A program made the position numbers and the translations under genes. From Cellvibrionaceae bacterium (lineage in GTDB: Bacteria > Pseudomonadota > Gammaproteobacteria > Pseudomonadales > Cellvibrionaceae), in the NCBI GenBank assembly GCA_024707385.1, contig JANPZW010000001.1, positions 96,528 through 160,527 of the forward strand: a stretch of 64,000 bases of DNA. The letters are read 5' to 3'. Below the pieces are notes generated by a model. The model had not been told where the DNA came from, ran no database searches, and saw only the letters and a list, made by a program, of their open reading frames with translations. Shown here one piece after another: positions 37,762 through 47,104 of the stretch; position 1 is the first letter of the stretch; every line of letters begins with the position of its first letter.

Positions 37762-39105
37762 TTACTGCAAAACTTTGTCCATGTTCCAGTCGACGAACAG
37801 GGTTTTCCATTCGCTGACAGGGATCTGCACACGGCTGTCCTGAATTTTGATACCACCCGAATCCACGCTGTTATTGCCGTGGAAGGCGCGATCAAACATT
37901 TTGGCTGCGGTGCCCGTGTCGCCCACGCCGCAATGTCCGCCGCTGTACACTTCAAACGCCATATTTTGCGGCACCCCAAGAGCCTTGTAGACCGGATAGG
38001 CGGCCCAAGCGGCGAGCGCCTCACTGGTTCCCGCCAAATGGCACCAGGAGCCCTGGCCGTTGGCATTGGTGAAGTGCACCAGGTAGCGCGGCGCTATGGT
38101 GGCCAACAGCAGGTGTTGGTCGAACGGCAGGCTGTTGACGCGCGAGGGACTAGAGCGGAATGGCTGCGCGGCACTGGTTACCCACGGACCGCAAATGCCG
38201 TTGTTCTCCAGGTTGTCGATGCCCTGGGGCTTGTCGCCACAGCGCCAGCGGGATTGGCCGGCACCGTTGCGGAACCATTCGGTCATACGCCAGCTGGTAC
38301 CGCCGCCACCGCCGGATTCCACGATGACAGTCATAGGTACGCGGCTGAAGACACCGACAAGAAACGCACCTTTACCGCAACCGGAACAGCCGGAGACGGC
38401 GATTTTCTTCGGATCATGTCCGCTGTTGGGATTTTTCTCCAATACGTCCATCACCCGGTTGATCATCCAGCCCATGGCGATATTGCGATTGAGCTCCTGC
38501 AAGCCATACAGAGATTGGATGCCGCTTTCGTAGCCGCTGCCGAAGCTCAGAGTTTTGCTGCCTGGAGGAAGAATGCCAGAGGCGAGGTTTACCGCGATGG
38601 TCTGGCCGCTGCCGGAAATGGACGCGGAGAAATTACCGGTTCTGCTACCGACCTTACAGCTGATCGAAATATTGCCGCCGTTTACGCTGCCGGATACTTC
38701 ATCGCAATCACCGGGAATCGGGCCATATAAATATTTGGCTGCCATCGCCAGAATTTCTTTGCGCCGACACTCCCACTGCGCTTTCGTGTTGACCGGAGTT
38801 CCATCGTAGAAGGTAAAAGGATCGGGTAATTTGATTCCGGTATTGGTCAGCGCATTTGCGTCCGGCAAATTCGGCAGAGTACACGCGACGGATCCACCAG
38901 AACTGCTTGAGCTTGAGGACGAACTGCTGGAAGACGAAGAACTGCTGGAGGACGATGAACTACTTGATGATGAGCTGCTTGATGATGACGAGCTACTGGA
39001 TGACGAACTGCTGGACGATGAAGAGCTACTATTATTCTGTCCTCCACACGCCGCCAGGCTGAGCAGTACCGCAGCCAGATAATATTTTGTGAAATGAATT
39101 GTCAT
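37762..39105 (-). CDS. CE15 glucuronoyl esterase lipoprotein
   Basis: From ATG 39105, 447 residues: lipobox (LSLAACGG), a polyserine tract of about 43, then a CE15 catalytic domain (KLPDPFTFYDG start). The nucleophile motif is GCSGCGKGA with Ser 241, followed by Glu 263 (IVESGGG) 22 residues later and His 391 (SGGHCG), the Ser-Glu-His layout of the family. The enzyme cleaves the ester between lignin alcohols and 4-O-methyl-glucuronate on xylan. In most family members the second half of the elbow reads SRxGKxA; here it is SGCGKGA. Secreted and lipid-anchored. Conserved Cys suggest disulfides. Confidence 0.88.
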   Translation of the reverse strand: MTIHFTKYYLAAVLLSLAACGGQNNSSSSSSSSSSSSSSSSSSSSSSSSSSSSSSSSSSSSSSSSSSSSGGSVACTLPNLPDANALTNTGIKLPDPFTFYDGTPVNTKAQWECRRKEILAMAAKYLYGPIPGDCDEVSGSVNGGNISISCKVGSRTGNFSASISGSGQTIAVNLASGILPPGSKTLSFGSGYESGIQSLYGLQELNRNIAMGWMINRVMDVLEKNPNSGHDPKKIAVSGCSGCGKGAFLVGVFSRVPMTVIVESGGGGGTSWRMTEWFRNGAGQSRWRCGDKPQGIDNLENNGICGPWVTSAAQPFRSSPSRVNSLPFDQHLLLATIAPRYLVHFTNANGQGSWCHLAGTSEALAAWAAYPVYKALGVPQNMAFEVYSGGHCGVGDTGTAAKMFDRAFHGNNSVDSGGIKIQDSRVQIPVSEWKTLFVDWNMDKVLQ

Positions 39106-39744
39106 TGGGGCACCTAACCGTTTTGATTTTAATGTTTTATGTTTTTCGCTGACGCCAACTACCCGCGCCGCCAAGCGCTGCTGAAATTACACAATCCCAA
39201 CCCCTCAGCTGTCCGCCCGCATAATGCATAAATACGTTTTATCTAATTATTCAGACAGAAAAAGAGACGGCTTGGCTTTGGATGTTAGCACCCGGTTTTT
39301 TGGGGGAGTGTGGAGGAGGTATCAAATAAAATTGTGGCAAAGTGTACTTGGCATATTCGGTGTTGTTTGTGGATAAAAAAATATCGGTCAAAAGTAAATT
39401 TTGAAATTGCCGATTGCATTCTTTCGTCGATAACGTAATCCTAATTTGATATTACGATAATGTCATTGGCCTCGCAAAGTCGGAATTCGAGATTTGATTT
39501 TGTAGCGAACATGAAGTGTTAGAACGAATTAGTTGTGCGCTATAAAAAGAGTATCGGGTGCTATGAAAATCTTTCGATTTTTAAAGATCTAGTTCATTTC
39601 GAAAAAAATTAATCTGGTTGGCCAAGCCAATCTAAAAGGCGCGCTTCGTTGGTTCATGAATTCTTGTTTAAATCGGCATGGAGATTGCTGGTAGTGCGAT
39701 GTCTGTACAAATGCTATGTCTATATAAAAACGGAGATTGTTGTT
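39106..39744. other. 640-base AT-rich intergenic region
   Basis: Divergent promoter region between the CE15 gene and the small lipoprotein. No gene, no clear operator. Several short AT-rich inverted motifs but none I can name. Confidence 0.5.
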
Positions 39745-40077
39745 ATGAAGCGCTATTCCAAACTCACTCTTGTTTTAGGTGCGCTGCTTCTAACTGCAGC
39801 GTGTGAAGTGGAAAGGACCGAAGATGGTGAAAAAATGAAGGTCAACATCAGTGGCGGTCAGCTCCCTAAATATGAGATCCGCAAAACCCAAGAGGGCCAG
39901 TTGCCGGACGTCGATGTGGATGCAGGCAAATTGCCGAAATATGACGTGGACGGCCCGGAAGTCAATGTAGGTTCTGAAACCCGTGAGGTAACGGTACCTA
40001 CCGTGGATATCGATCTGCCGCCCGATGACGACAAAGAGGTAAATCGGGGAATATCGGCGAGTGAGCGCGACGAATAG
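39745..40077 (+). CDS. Small acidic lipoprotein with internal repeats
   Basis: 110 residues; lipobox (LLLTAACEV). The mature part is acidic and contains repeated units: GGQLPKYEIRK, EGQLPDVDVDA, GKLPKYDVDG and VPTVDIDLPP. Probably an extended beta-hairpin-like protein, no known family. ATG 39745 gives the signal peptide; the upstream extension is rejected. Terminator at 40149. Confidence 0.7.
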   Translation: MKRYSKLTLVLGALLLTAACEVERTEDGEKMKVNISGGQLPKYEIRKTQEGQLPDVDVDAGKLPKYDVDGPEVNVGSETREVTVPTVDIDLPPDDDKEVNRGISASERDE

Positions 40078-40148
40078 TCGCACTCGACGGTGAAATTTTT
40101 ACAATTACCAAATCCTAAATAACTAATACAATCACCAAATCCTAAAAG

Positions 40149-40182
40149 GTCACTCAATCTCCAAATTGAGTGACTTTTTTTC
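40149..40182 (+). terminator. Intrinsic terminator
   Basis: GTCACTCAAT CTCCAA ATTGAGTGAC followed by a T-run. Confidence 0.9.
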
Positions 40183-40625
40183 ATGCTTTTACAAGCCCCG
40201 CTCGCAAATTCAATAAGAAGCTGTGCAACCTTGAGATCATTTTTGGGATTTAAATTGGTCATAATCTGCGGCTAAAGGGCGTTGGATGCCCGTAATCGTT
40301 GAATTACTTGAAAGGAGTTTTCACCTTTGGCCTCCCCGGATTTTGCTCGCAGTAGGAAATAGGCAATACACGAGGTTGCAACCAGAACTGCGAGAGCTAA
40401 CAGATAGGGATAAGCGACCGTCATTCTCTTCCTCGTTGAGTGTTCTTGGATCGATAACCTGTGTGCGGCGGCCTTAAGGGTAGGCCCGCCGCGCTTTTAG
40501 GTGGAGCGAAGGTGTAAGTCTAGGTGTGCGTCAATGCCATATGTGCGCCCGTTCGCTGTCACTCACCTGGAATTCACCGACAATAAGTACGATAAATTAT
40601 CCAACACATTCCACAAGGGAATCCT
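40183..40625. other. Intergenic region
   Basis: No convincing gene. The 63-codon frame at 40286 and others have no support. The right part is presumably the promoter of the CE2 gene. Confidence 0.5.
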
Positions 40626-41840
40626 ATGCGGTTTAAGTTCTTTCCGTGCTCTGCGCGCGCCTTACTCATCGCGGGTCTATTGACCGCCTTATTCAGCTTG
40701 TCCGGTTGCGGCGGCTCCAAGAACGACGGCAGTTCTTCGTCGAGTTCTTCATCCAGCAGTTCATCCTCAAGTAGCAGCAGCTCCAGCTCATCCAGCTCCT
40801 CCTCTAGTTCATCCAGTTCTTCCAGCTCCAGTTCATCCGGCAACGGGCCTGTCACCATAGCGCCGAACGATCCGCTGATTCGCTACACCGGCCGCGTACA
40901 GCTTGACTCATCCGCCGCACTTTACGATTGGGCCGACACCAGAATTGAATTTTTAGTGCAAGCGCCGCAATTGGAGCTTTTGTTTAACGACGGCAAAAAC
41001 GACTACAACATTTTTATCGACGGCCAATTGTTAAAAACCATATCCACTACCAATGGCACTACGTCTTATCCAATCACGCCTGGCTCGGGCGACCGCCGCA
41101 TTTTAGTAACCAAACGTACAGGCCCCAATTTTGGTTCCGGCCGATTTTTAGGTGTGCGCCTGCCCCAGGGTGGCCAGCTCAAACCCTTACCGGCGCGCCC
41201 CACGCGCAAAATTGAATTTATTGGCGACTCCTACACCGTGGGTTACGGCAACGAAGGGCCGAGCCTGAATTGCGGCGGCCTTTATCGCCCCTATGAAAAC
41301 AGCTATTTATCCTTTGCCCCCATCACCGCCCGCGCCTTAAATGCGGAAAGTCATTCCATTGCCATTTCCGGTTTTGGCGCGGTGCGCAATTACGGCGATG
41401 CCAATCCCACCAGCGCGACACCCATGCCGCTGTATTACGGCCGAACCTTAATGGAGCACGGCGATTTAAACTGGAATTTCCAAGCCTGGGTGCCAAATGC
41501 GGTGGTGATTAAATTGGGCACTAACGACCACAGCACAGAACCCCAGCCGAGCGCGGATGTATTTATTCGCGGAATTCACGGGCTGATCACCCAGGTCAAT
41601 AATGCCTACGGATATTTGCCAATTTTCCTGATGGCCGACAGCTCCCTGCCGCAACTGGTCTCCCGTATGCAGAATGCAACCCAGCAGCAGCGCAATATGG
41701 GCAACGATCAAGTCCACTTCGTCCAAGTCACCCACCCACCGCAATCCCAACTGGGCTGCGATTGGCACCCGCTGGTTTCCGGTCAGCAGGCGATGGCGAA
41801 TGAATTGGTGCCGGCGATTAAATCGATATTGAGCTGGTAA
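40626..41840 (+). CDS. CE2-type acetyl (xylan) esterase lipoprotein
   Basis: 404 residues: lipobox (LSGCGG), polyserine tract (about 36-72), an N-terminal jelly-roll domain (about 80-195; IRYTGRVQLDSSAALYDW) and a C-terminal SGNH hydrolase. Catalytic Ser 202 (GDSYTVGYGN), oxyanion Asn 300 (LGTND), and Asp 379-His 381 in CDWHP. The jelly roll plus SGNH order is typical of CE2, which removes acetyl groups from xylan and other sugars. The gene is intact and followed by a hairpin. Confidence 0.88.
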   Translation: MRFKFFPCSARALLIAGLLTALFSLSGCGGSKNDGSSSSSSSSSSSSSSSSSSSSSSSSSSSSSSSSSSSSGNGPVTIAPNDPLIRYTGRVQLDSSAALYDWADTRIEFLVQAPQLELLFNDGKNDYNIFIDGQLLKTISTTNGTTSYPITPGSGDRRILVTKRTGPNFGSGRFLGVRLPQGGQLKPLPARPTRKIEFIGDSYTVGYGNEGPSLNCGGLYRPYENSYLSFAPITARALNAESHSIAISGFGAVRNYGDANPTSATPMPLYYGRTLMEHGDLNWNFQAWVPNAVVIKLGTNDHSTEPQPSADVFIRGIHGLITQVNNAYGYLPIFLMADSSLPQLVSRMQNATQQQRNMGNDQVHFVQVTHPPQSQLGCDWHPLVSGQQAMANELVPAIKSILSW

Positions 41841-41908
41841 ACAATTGCGGTATAAGGGGTTGCGCTTATACTTCTCAATATCAGCCCCGTGACGCCAGCC
41901 GTGGTGGT

Positions 41909-41941
41909 AAACAAAACGTCAGCATAAGCTGGCGTTTTGTT
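41909..41941 (+). terminator. Terminator-like hairpin after the CE2 gene
   Basis: AACAAAACGTCAGC ATAA GCTGGCGTTTTGTT, nearly perfect stem with T-rich 3' arm, ahead of glpK. Confidence 0.7.
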
Positions 41942-41969
41942 ATGGGGTTCAACCGGATTGAGGCAACCT

Positions 41970-43451
41970 ATGTCCCGTTACATCTTGGCGATCGACCAGG
42001 GCACCACCAGCAGCCGCGCCATTATTTTTGCTCCGGATGGCACAGCGGTAGCGCAGGCGCAACAGGAATTTACCCAGCATTATCCCGCCAACGGCTGGGT
42101 GCAGCACGACGCGGAAGAAATATGGTCCGTCACCGCCAAAGTCTGTTGTGATGCCCTTGGGCAACTGGATGATCCTAAACAGGTTCTCGGTATTGGCATC
42201 ACCAATCAGCGGGAAACCACCATCGTGTGGGATAAAACAACGGGCAAACCTATATATCCCGCCATCGTTTGGCAGGACCGCCGCACCGCCGACCACTGTC
42301 GCCAGCTCGTCAGCGAAGGCCGCGCAGAATGGATGAATCAAAAAACCGGTCTGTTGCCGGATTCCTATTTTTCCGCCACTAAAATCGCCTGGATATTGGA
42401 TAACGTCCCCAATGCGCGCGCCCGCGCCAAAGCGGGCGAATTGGCCTTCGGCACCGTGGATACTTGGTTGATCTGGAAATTAACCGGCGGCAAGGTTCAC
42501 GCCACGGATGCCACCAACGCATCGCGCACCCTGTTATTTAATATTCATACGCAGCAATGGGATGCAGAGCTGCTCAACCTCTTCGATATACCCGCCGCAA
42601 TGTTGCCCAAGGTTTGTGACTGCGCCGCGGATTTTGGCATCGCCACCCAGGGTTTAAATGGCCTGCAATTACCCATCGCCGGCGTCGCTGGAGATCAGCA
42701 GGCCGCTATGGTCGGCCAAGCGTGTTTTGACAAAGGCATGGTCAAAAGCACCTACGGCACCGGTTGTTTTGCTTTGATGAATTTGGGCGCAAATGCCATA
42801 ACCTCCCGCAATCGATTATTGACCACCGTCGCCTATCGCCTGAATGGCCAAACGACATACGCCTTAGAAGGCGCTATTTTTATTGCCGGCGCCGCCGTGC
42901 AATGGCTGCGCGACCAGCTCGGCATCATTCGCCAAGCCGCCGAAACTGAAGAGCTCGCCCGCAGCCTCACCAGCAATCGCGGCGTGTATTTAGTGCCGGC
43001 TTTCACCGGCCTGGGCGCCCCCCACTGGGACCCGGATGCACGCGGCACCTTAGTGGGATTAACACGCGATACCGGCAGAGCCGAACTCGCCCGTGCCGCC
43101 CTGGAAGCCGTGTGTTACCAAACCCGTGACCTTATCCAAGCCATGGCCGAAGACGCCAACCACCGCCCCGCAACCCTCCGCGTCGACGGCGGCATGATCG
43201 CCAATAACTGGCTACTGCAAGCCCTGGCCGACATCGCCGACGTCCCCGTCGAAAAAGCCGCCGTCATCGAAAGCAGCGCCCTCGGCGCCGCACGTTTGGC
43301 GGGTTTGCAACTCGGCATCTACCAAAACCTTAACGATCTTGCGAGTTATTGGAAGGGTGATGGTGTGTATCGGGCGGAAATTTCTGTGGTGGAGCGAGAA
43401 CAAAAAATCGAAGGGTGGAGGAGGGCGGTTAGGCAGTGTCGGGAGGTGTGA
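41970..43451 (+). CDS. glpK: Glycerol kinase
   Basis: 493 residues, FGGY family. N-terminal phosphate loop [12 protein letters not shown], substrate-site WQDRRTA, ATP-site [10 protein letters not shown] and STYGTGCF, and C-terminal [11 protein letters not shown]. It phosphorylates glycerol to glycerol-3-phosphate in the cytoplasm. ATG 41970 gives the family N-terminus MSRYILAID. No glpF or glpD nearby. The last 550 bases are repeated almost exactly at 45286-45834. Confidence 0.95.
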   Translation: MSRYILAIDQGTTSSRAIIFAPDGTAVAQAQQEFTQHYPANGWVQHDAEEIWSVTAKVCCDALGQLDDPKQVLGIGITNQRETTIVWDKTTGKPIYPAIVWQDRRTADHCRQLVSEGRAEWMNQKTGLLPDSYFSATKIAWILDNVPNARARAKAGELAFGTVDTWLIWKLTGGKVHATDATNASRTLLFNIHTQQWDAELLNLFDIPAAMLPKVCDCAADFGIATQGLNGLQLPIAGVAGDQQAAMVGQACFDKGMVKSTYGTGCFALMNLGANAITSRNRLLTTVAYRLNGQTTYALEGAIFIAGAAVQWLRDQLGIIRQAAETEELARSLTSNRGVYLVPAFTGLGAPHWDPDARGTLVGLTRDTGRAELARAALEAVCYQTRDLIQAMAEDANHRPATLRVDGGMIANNWLLQALADIADVPVEKAAVIESSALGAARLAGLQLGIYQNLNDLASYWKGDGVYRAEISVVEREQKIEGWRRAVRQCREV

Positions 43452-43540
43452 CCGATTGCCTACATAAAAATTTTCGTATCAAATTTTGGTGAAATTTGGA
43501 TACGCCATTTCAGAGCGATTGCAACTTAAGGAGCTTCATC

Positions 43541-44383
43541 ATGGTTCGAAAAAATATGGCATTTATTCGACTCGTCGTAATGAGTGCAGTAGTGCTTGTC
43601 TCTGCGGGATGTGCCGAACAAAAGCTGGATGGTTTGCGGGAAAAGTCTCGGCAATTGGAGGCCAAAAACCTGCAGCATTTATCTGGGATTCCCGAGCCAA
43701 ATGTCGTGCTCAATAAAATTACCCATGAAAATCCGCCTGTAGCGATCGCGCGCCAATGCCAAGCGCTGACCGCCTTGCATGGTTTGTTTGATGACCCATT
43801 ATTTGCGCCTCAGTCACTGGGACCATTGCCCGAAGGTGCCCAGAAAAAGCGCGCAGCTTATGCAAAGGCGATAGCTGAGCTGGAACCCAAGTATCGCAAA
43901 GCAAGTCGCGATGCGCGTTTTAACGGTGGAAGCTGGCAGCAGGTGTGTAACGCCCGCGGCCAAGTGTGGGCATATTACAAATTAAAAGATGGAGAGTGGT
44001 TGGCGCTGCTGCAGCAGCCGGCGCGCGAATTGGCGGAACGGCAGAATGCCTGGTACACAGAAGCCGTGCCTCAGTTTAACGCTGCGAAAGAGCAAGCGTA
44101 TATCCAGCGCAAATGGAGAGAACGCATCACTTTCATTGTGCTGGGGGCCTTGATCACTTTTTTAGGTGGTTACATGGTGACCAGAGGATGGCGATCCATG
44201 AAGGTTCTTGATAGATATGAATTTGAGAATCGTGACAAAGATGGGGTTCTGGTATTCGATACCCACGAGGATGCAATCAAACACCAGCGCAAAAAGTTTA
44301 TGGCGTACAACGTGCTCTACTGCGGTGGGGCGGTGATTACGATAATTGGGCTGATCGTTTTCTTTGCGAGGATGTTTGGTTAG
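43541..44383 (+). CDS. Lipoprotein-like membrane protein of unknown function
   Basis: 280 residues from ATG 43541 with AAGGAG upstream. Signal with lipobox-like VLVSAGCAEQ. A helical soluble part of about 180 residues is followed by two C-terminal membrane helices (ITFIVLGALITFLGGYMV and VITIIGLIVFFARMF) separated by a charged loop. The combination of lipobox and later helices makes the topology uncertain. No family recognised. Confidence 0.65.
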   Translation: MVRKNMAFIRLVVMSAVVLVSAGCAEQKLDGLREKSRQLEAKNLQHLSGIPEPNVVLNKITHENPPVAIARQCQALTALHGLFDDPLFAPQSLGPLPEGAQKKRAAYAKAIAELEPKYRKASRDARFNGGSWQQVCNARGQVWAYYKLKDGEWLALLQQPARELAERQNAWYTEAVPQFNAAKEQAYIQRKWRERITFIVLGALITFLGGYMVTRGWRSMKVLDRYEFENRDKDGVLVFDTHEDAIKHQRKKFMAYNVLYCGGAVITIIGLIVFFARMFG

Positions 44384-44413
44384 CTCTGCGGGGATGGCAC
44401 AAGACGGTAAGTA

Positions 44414-44692
44414 ATGCCGATAGGTGTGACGGAATACTCACATGCCGTATGGCAAAAATATGAATTCGGCTTATATTCAAAAGATTGGCTTCTGTGTGTG
44501 AATGATATCAAGGTGGTTGGATATCCAGTTGTGAGGCTTGGTCACAGCTTTCTTGGCTTTTTTATAATAATAGTGCGGCTCGACCACAACAGGCCCACTA
44601 TCCTGGATGCGGAGGGGCGGCTTGATGTGTTTGACCAAATCAGAAGTAATTCATGTATCCGGGTCTTATTTCGAACGTTAGATCTTGTTTAA
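44414..44692 (+). CDS. Possible small protein of unknown function
   Basis: 92 residues from ATG 44414, with a central hydrophobic stretch (SFLGFFIIIVRL). No family, weak ribosome binding site. It fills the gap between two better supported genes, which is the main argument for it. Confidence 0.4.
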   Translation: MPIGVTEYSHAVWQKYEFGLYSKDWLLCVNDIKVVGYPVVRLGHSFLGFFIIIVRLDHNRPTILDAEGRLDVFDQIRSNSCIRVLFRTLDLV

Positions 44693-44707
44693 TTTTGAGG
44701 AGATATA

Positions 44708-45223
44708 ATGAAAAATACAGGAATTGCATTAGCCCCCTGTCTGTTAATTTTGATCTTTGCCCTCGGGTGCGCCCAAAATCCTCACGTTTATGAAGGGGAG
44801 CAAAGAAGCATTAATGAGCTGGCGACAATTTGGGGGGGGGGGAAATTTGTTTTCATAGAAGAGGTGAATGGAACTAAGTCCGGCTCTGATGTTTCTGATA
44901 AGTGGTACCTAATCCCAGGAGAAAATAAGATCAAATTCAAAAAAATAATAGACAGGGCCGAAGAGCTAAAGCTCGTTAGATATGAGTTTGTTTCCACAAT
45001 TAGTGTGGACTTGGAAAAAGAGCACACCTATTTTCTGAATACAGACCAGAATGCGGATAATCCAAAAATTTATCTTCGAGACCTGGGGAAAGGCTATTCG
45101 ATACCAAAGTGGCCGGCTGTATCGGATGGAGGTGTATATGAAAGAGCTCTTAAGCAAGTAGAAACGCAAGGTCATCTCGTTCCAATTCGCTTGGTTGTCG
45201 GGCAGGGTGACGAGAATCTCTGA
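44708..45223 (+). CDS. Lipoprotein of unknown function
   Basis: 171 residues; lipobox LIFALGCAQ. The mature part is beta-rich (KFVFIEEVNGTKSG, KWYLIPGENKIKF, HTYFLN), resembling small exported proteins with DUF-type beta sandwiches. ATG 44708 has GAGGAG upstream. A run of nine or more G at about 44830 is error-prone but the frame continues. The first repeat element begins right after it. Confidence 0.6.
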   Translation: MKNTGIALAPCLLILIFALGCAQNPHVYEGEQRSINELATIWGGGKFVFIEEVNGTKSGSDVSDKWYLIPGENKIKFKKIIDRAEELKLVRYEFVSTISVDLEKEHTYFLNTDQNADNPKIYLRDLGKGYSIPKWPAVSDGGVYERALKQVETQGHLVPIRLVVGQGDENL

Positions 45224-45224
45224 C

Positions 45225-45280
45225 GGGGCAGGCCTTTCTTAACATGTGAGCAGCTGTGTCAAATGTAAGACCTGACCCGA
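45225..45280. repeat. Palindromic element R1
   Basis: Central and right part GTGAGCAGCTGTGTC + AAATGTAAGACCTGACCCGA intact; left arm degenerate (GGGGCAGGCCTTTCTTAACA). It abuts the partial glpK copy. Confidence 0.75.
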
Positions 45281-45285
45281 ATGGT

Positions 45286-45834
45286 GATGGCTGTGCGACC
45301 AGCTCGGCATCATTCGCCAAGCCGCCGAAACCGAAGAGCTCGCCCGCAGCCTCACCTGCAATCGCGGCGTGTATTTAGTGCCGGCCTTCACCGGCCTGGG
45401 CGCCCCCACTGGGACCCGGACGCACGCGGCACATTAGTGGGATTAACACGCGACACCGGCAGAGCCGAACTCGCCCGCGCCGCATTGGAAGCCGTGTGTT
45501 ACCAAACCCGCGACCTTACCAAGCCATGGCCGAAGATGCCAACCACCGCCCCGCAACCCTCCGCGTCGACGGCGGCATGATCGCCAATAACTGGCTACTC
45601 CAAGCCCTGGCCGACATCGCCGACGTCCCCGTCGAAAAAGCCGCCGTCATCGAAAGCAGCGCCCTCGGCGCCGCACATTTGGCGGGCTTGCAACTCGGCA
45701 TCTACCAAAACCTCAACGACCTTGCGAGTTATTGGAGGGGTGATGGGGTGTATCGGGCGGGAATTTCTGTGGTGGAGCGAGAACAGCAAATCGAAGGGTG
45801 GAGGAGGGCGGTGAGGCAGTGTCGGGAGTTGTGA
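45286..45834 (+). pseudogene. glpK: Partial duplicate of glpK (3' 550 bases)
   Basis: The segment matches 42902-43451 almost base for base (I count about one change per 30 bases) and ends at the same stop codon. Similarity stops immediately after it. Two single-base deletions (in the C run near 45413 and near 45519) break the frame. With no 5' half it cannot encode a kinase. The copies form direct repeats flanking 43452-45285. Confidence 0.9.
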
Positions 45835-46069
45835 CTTGGTTTGCGTATGGTTCGTTGCAATTTGATGAATGTGTTTTATATTTGATAGATACCATGCGCG
45901 GATCGAGATCAGGCACGCGTAGTGAAAAAATGCATGCTCATATGCGGGGAGAGGTGTGATGAAAAATCCCCATTCTTGCTTTTGGTAAATGAATTAGGCG
46001 CGATTCTTCAATGTAAGATTTGGAGTATATCGCGCTTGCACAGGATTAAAATGTTAGCCGATAACGCCT

Positions 46070-46930
46070 ATGCCTTGTCTCTTCTGTCAGAAAGACGGAC
46101 CGTTTTCAAGAGAACACATTATCCCGGAATCTCTCGGGAACGATGAGCTGATTCTCGTCACGGATGTCTGTAAAGGCTGTAATAACTACTTCAGCCAAAT
46201 TGAAGAGTTTGTTTTGCAGAAGACGCCTTTGGCTTTTTGGCGCTGTTTTCTAGGAATTCAGACCAAATCAGGTTCATTGCCATCAGTTGATCTTTCCCAG
46301 CCAAAGTCGCAAAAGGGTGTTTATCCTTCTATACATCCAGCTCATGACAACAATATTGGATTTACCGCGCATGAAGATGGCACCACAAGTGTTGAAGTTG
46401 GCGACGCATTCACCGTTAATCGAACTCATTCTGGTGAAAAGACAGGTTTTCAGTTTGTCTTTACCCCACTCGTGTTCTTCATGCTGGGGAGGTTTCTCTG
46501 CAAGATTGGAGTCGAGTTGGTTTGCTTGGATAATCCAGGGTATGCAAGATCTGATACGTTTCGAGCATCAAGACAATTTGCACGGCAGGGATCAAGAAAT
46601 GAGCTGTGGCCAATTTTTCACTTTTCCAAAGGGAGCATCGAGGAGCTGACGAAAGATATAGAGTGCAATAATGATTCTTATGTAGAGTCAAAATGCTATT
46701 CGTATGAAATAAAAGAAGTTGCTCAAAAATATATAGTTCTTCAATTATTAGTCGGAACAGACAATTGGGTAATTTGCTTGAACAATAAGTTCCCCACGCC
46801 AGAAATACTTCAAGGTTTTCCTAACGAAAAGCTGAGCTGTATGTGGTATCCCCCGGAGTCGCTGGCTGAAAACGCGCCTTCGGCGCCGATTGTGAACGGC
46901 GTTAGCAGCCACAGCGCACGATCAAAGTAA
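46070..46930 (+). CDS. HNH-type endonuclease-like protein
   Basis: 286 residues. The N-terminus holds the HNH/zinc motif CLFCQKDGPFSREHIIPES ... CKGCNNYF: two CxxC pairs and the His of the beta-beta-alpha metal fold. The remaining 230 residues are unknown. HNH proteins of this shape (HNH_5-like) occur in defence islands and mobile elements. The catalytic His is visible in EHIIPE. The DNA target is unknown. Codon use is AT-rich relative to the CAZyme genes, suggesting transfer. Confidence 0.75.
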   Translation: MPCLFCQKDGPFSREHIIPESLGNDELILVTDVCKGCNNYFSQIEEFVLQKTPLAFWRCFLGIQTKSGSLPSVDLSQPKSQKGVYPSIHPAHDNNIGFTAHEDGTTSVEVGDAFTVNRTHSGEKTGFQFVFTPLVFFMLGRFLCKIGVELVCLDNPGYARSDTFRASRQFARQGSRNELWPIFHFSKGSIEELTKDIECNNDSYVESKCYSYEIKEVAQKYIVLQLLVGTDNWVICLNNKFPTPEILQGFPNEKLSCMWYPPESLAENAPSAPIVNGVSSHSARSK

Positions 46931-47104
46931 AATGAAGCACCCAGGTGTGCAGTATTGGAAACTCGTCGAATCGGGAAGCATCTAGCTGCTAAAAAAGCAT
47001 TTCAACCGGACGAAATGTATGCCATACCCTTAACAGGTTTGGGGTCATAATAGAGCTCACAAGCAGAGCCGGTTGCAACAGCGTTATGCCAGAATGGGTA
47101 ATTT
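46931..47104. other. Short intergenic region between HNH and LRAT-like genes
   Basis: No gene. It contains a CAACAGCGTTATGCC motif 25 bases before the next ATG that resembles an integron attC core site (GCGTTATGC), but no full attC fold could be outlined. Confidence 0.4.

Noticed and set aside
45922..46146. 74-codon ORF before the HNH gene
   Set aside because: Overlaps the HNH motif in another frame and has no protein-like features.
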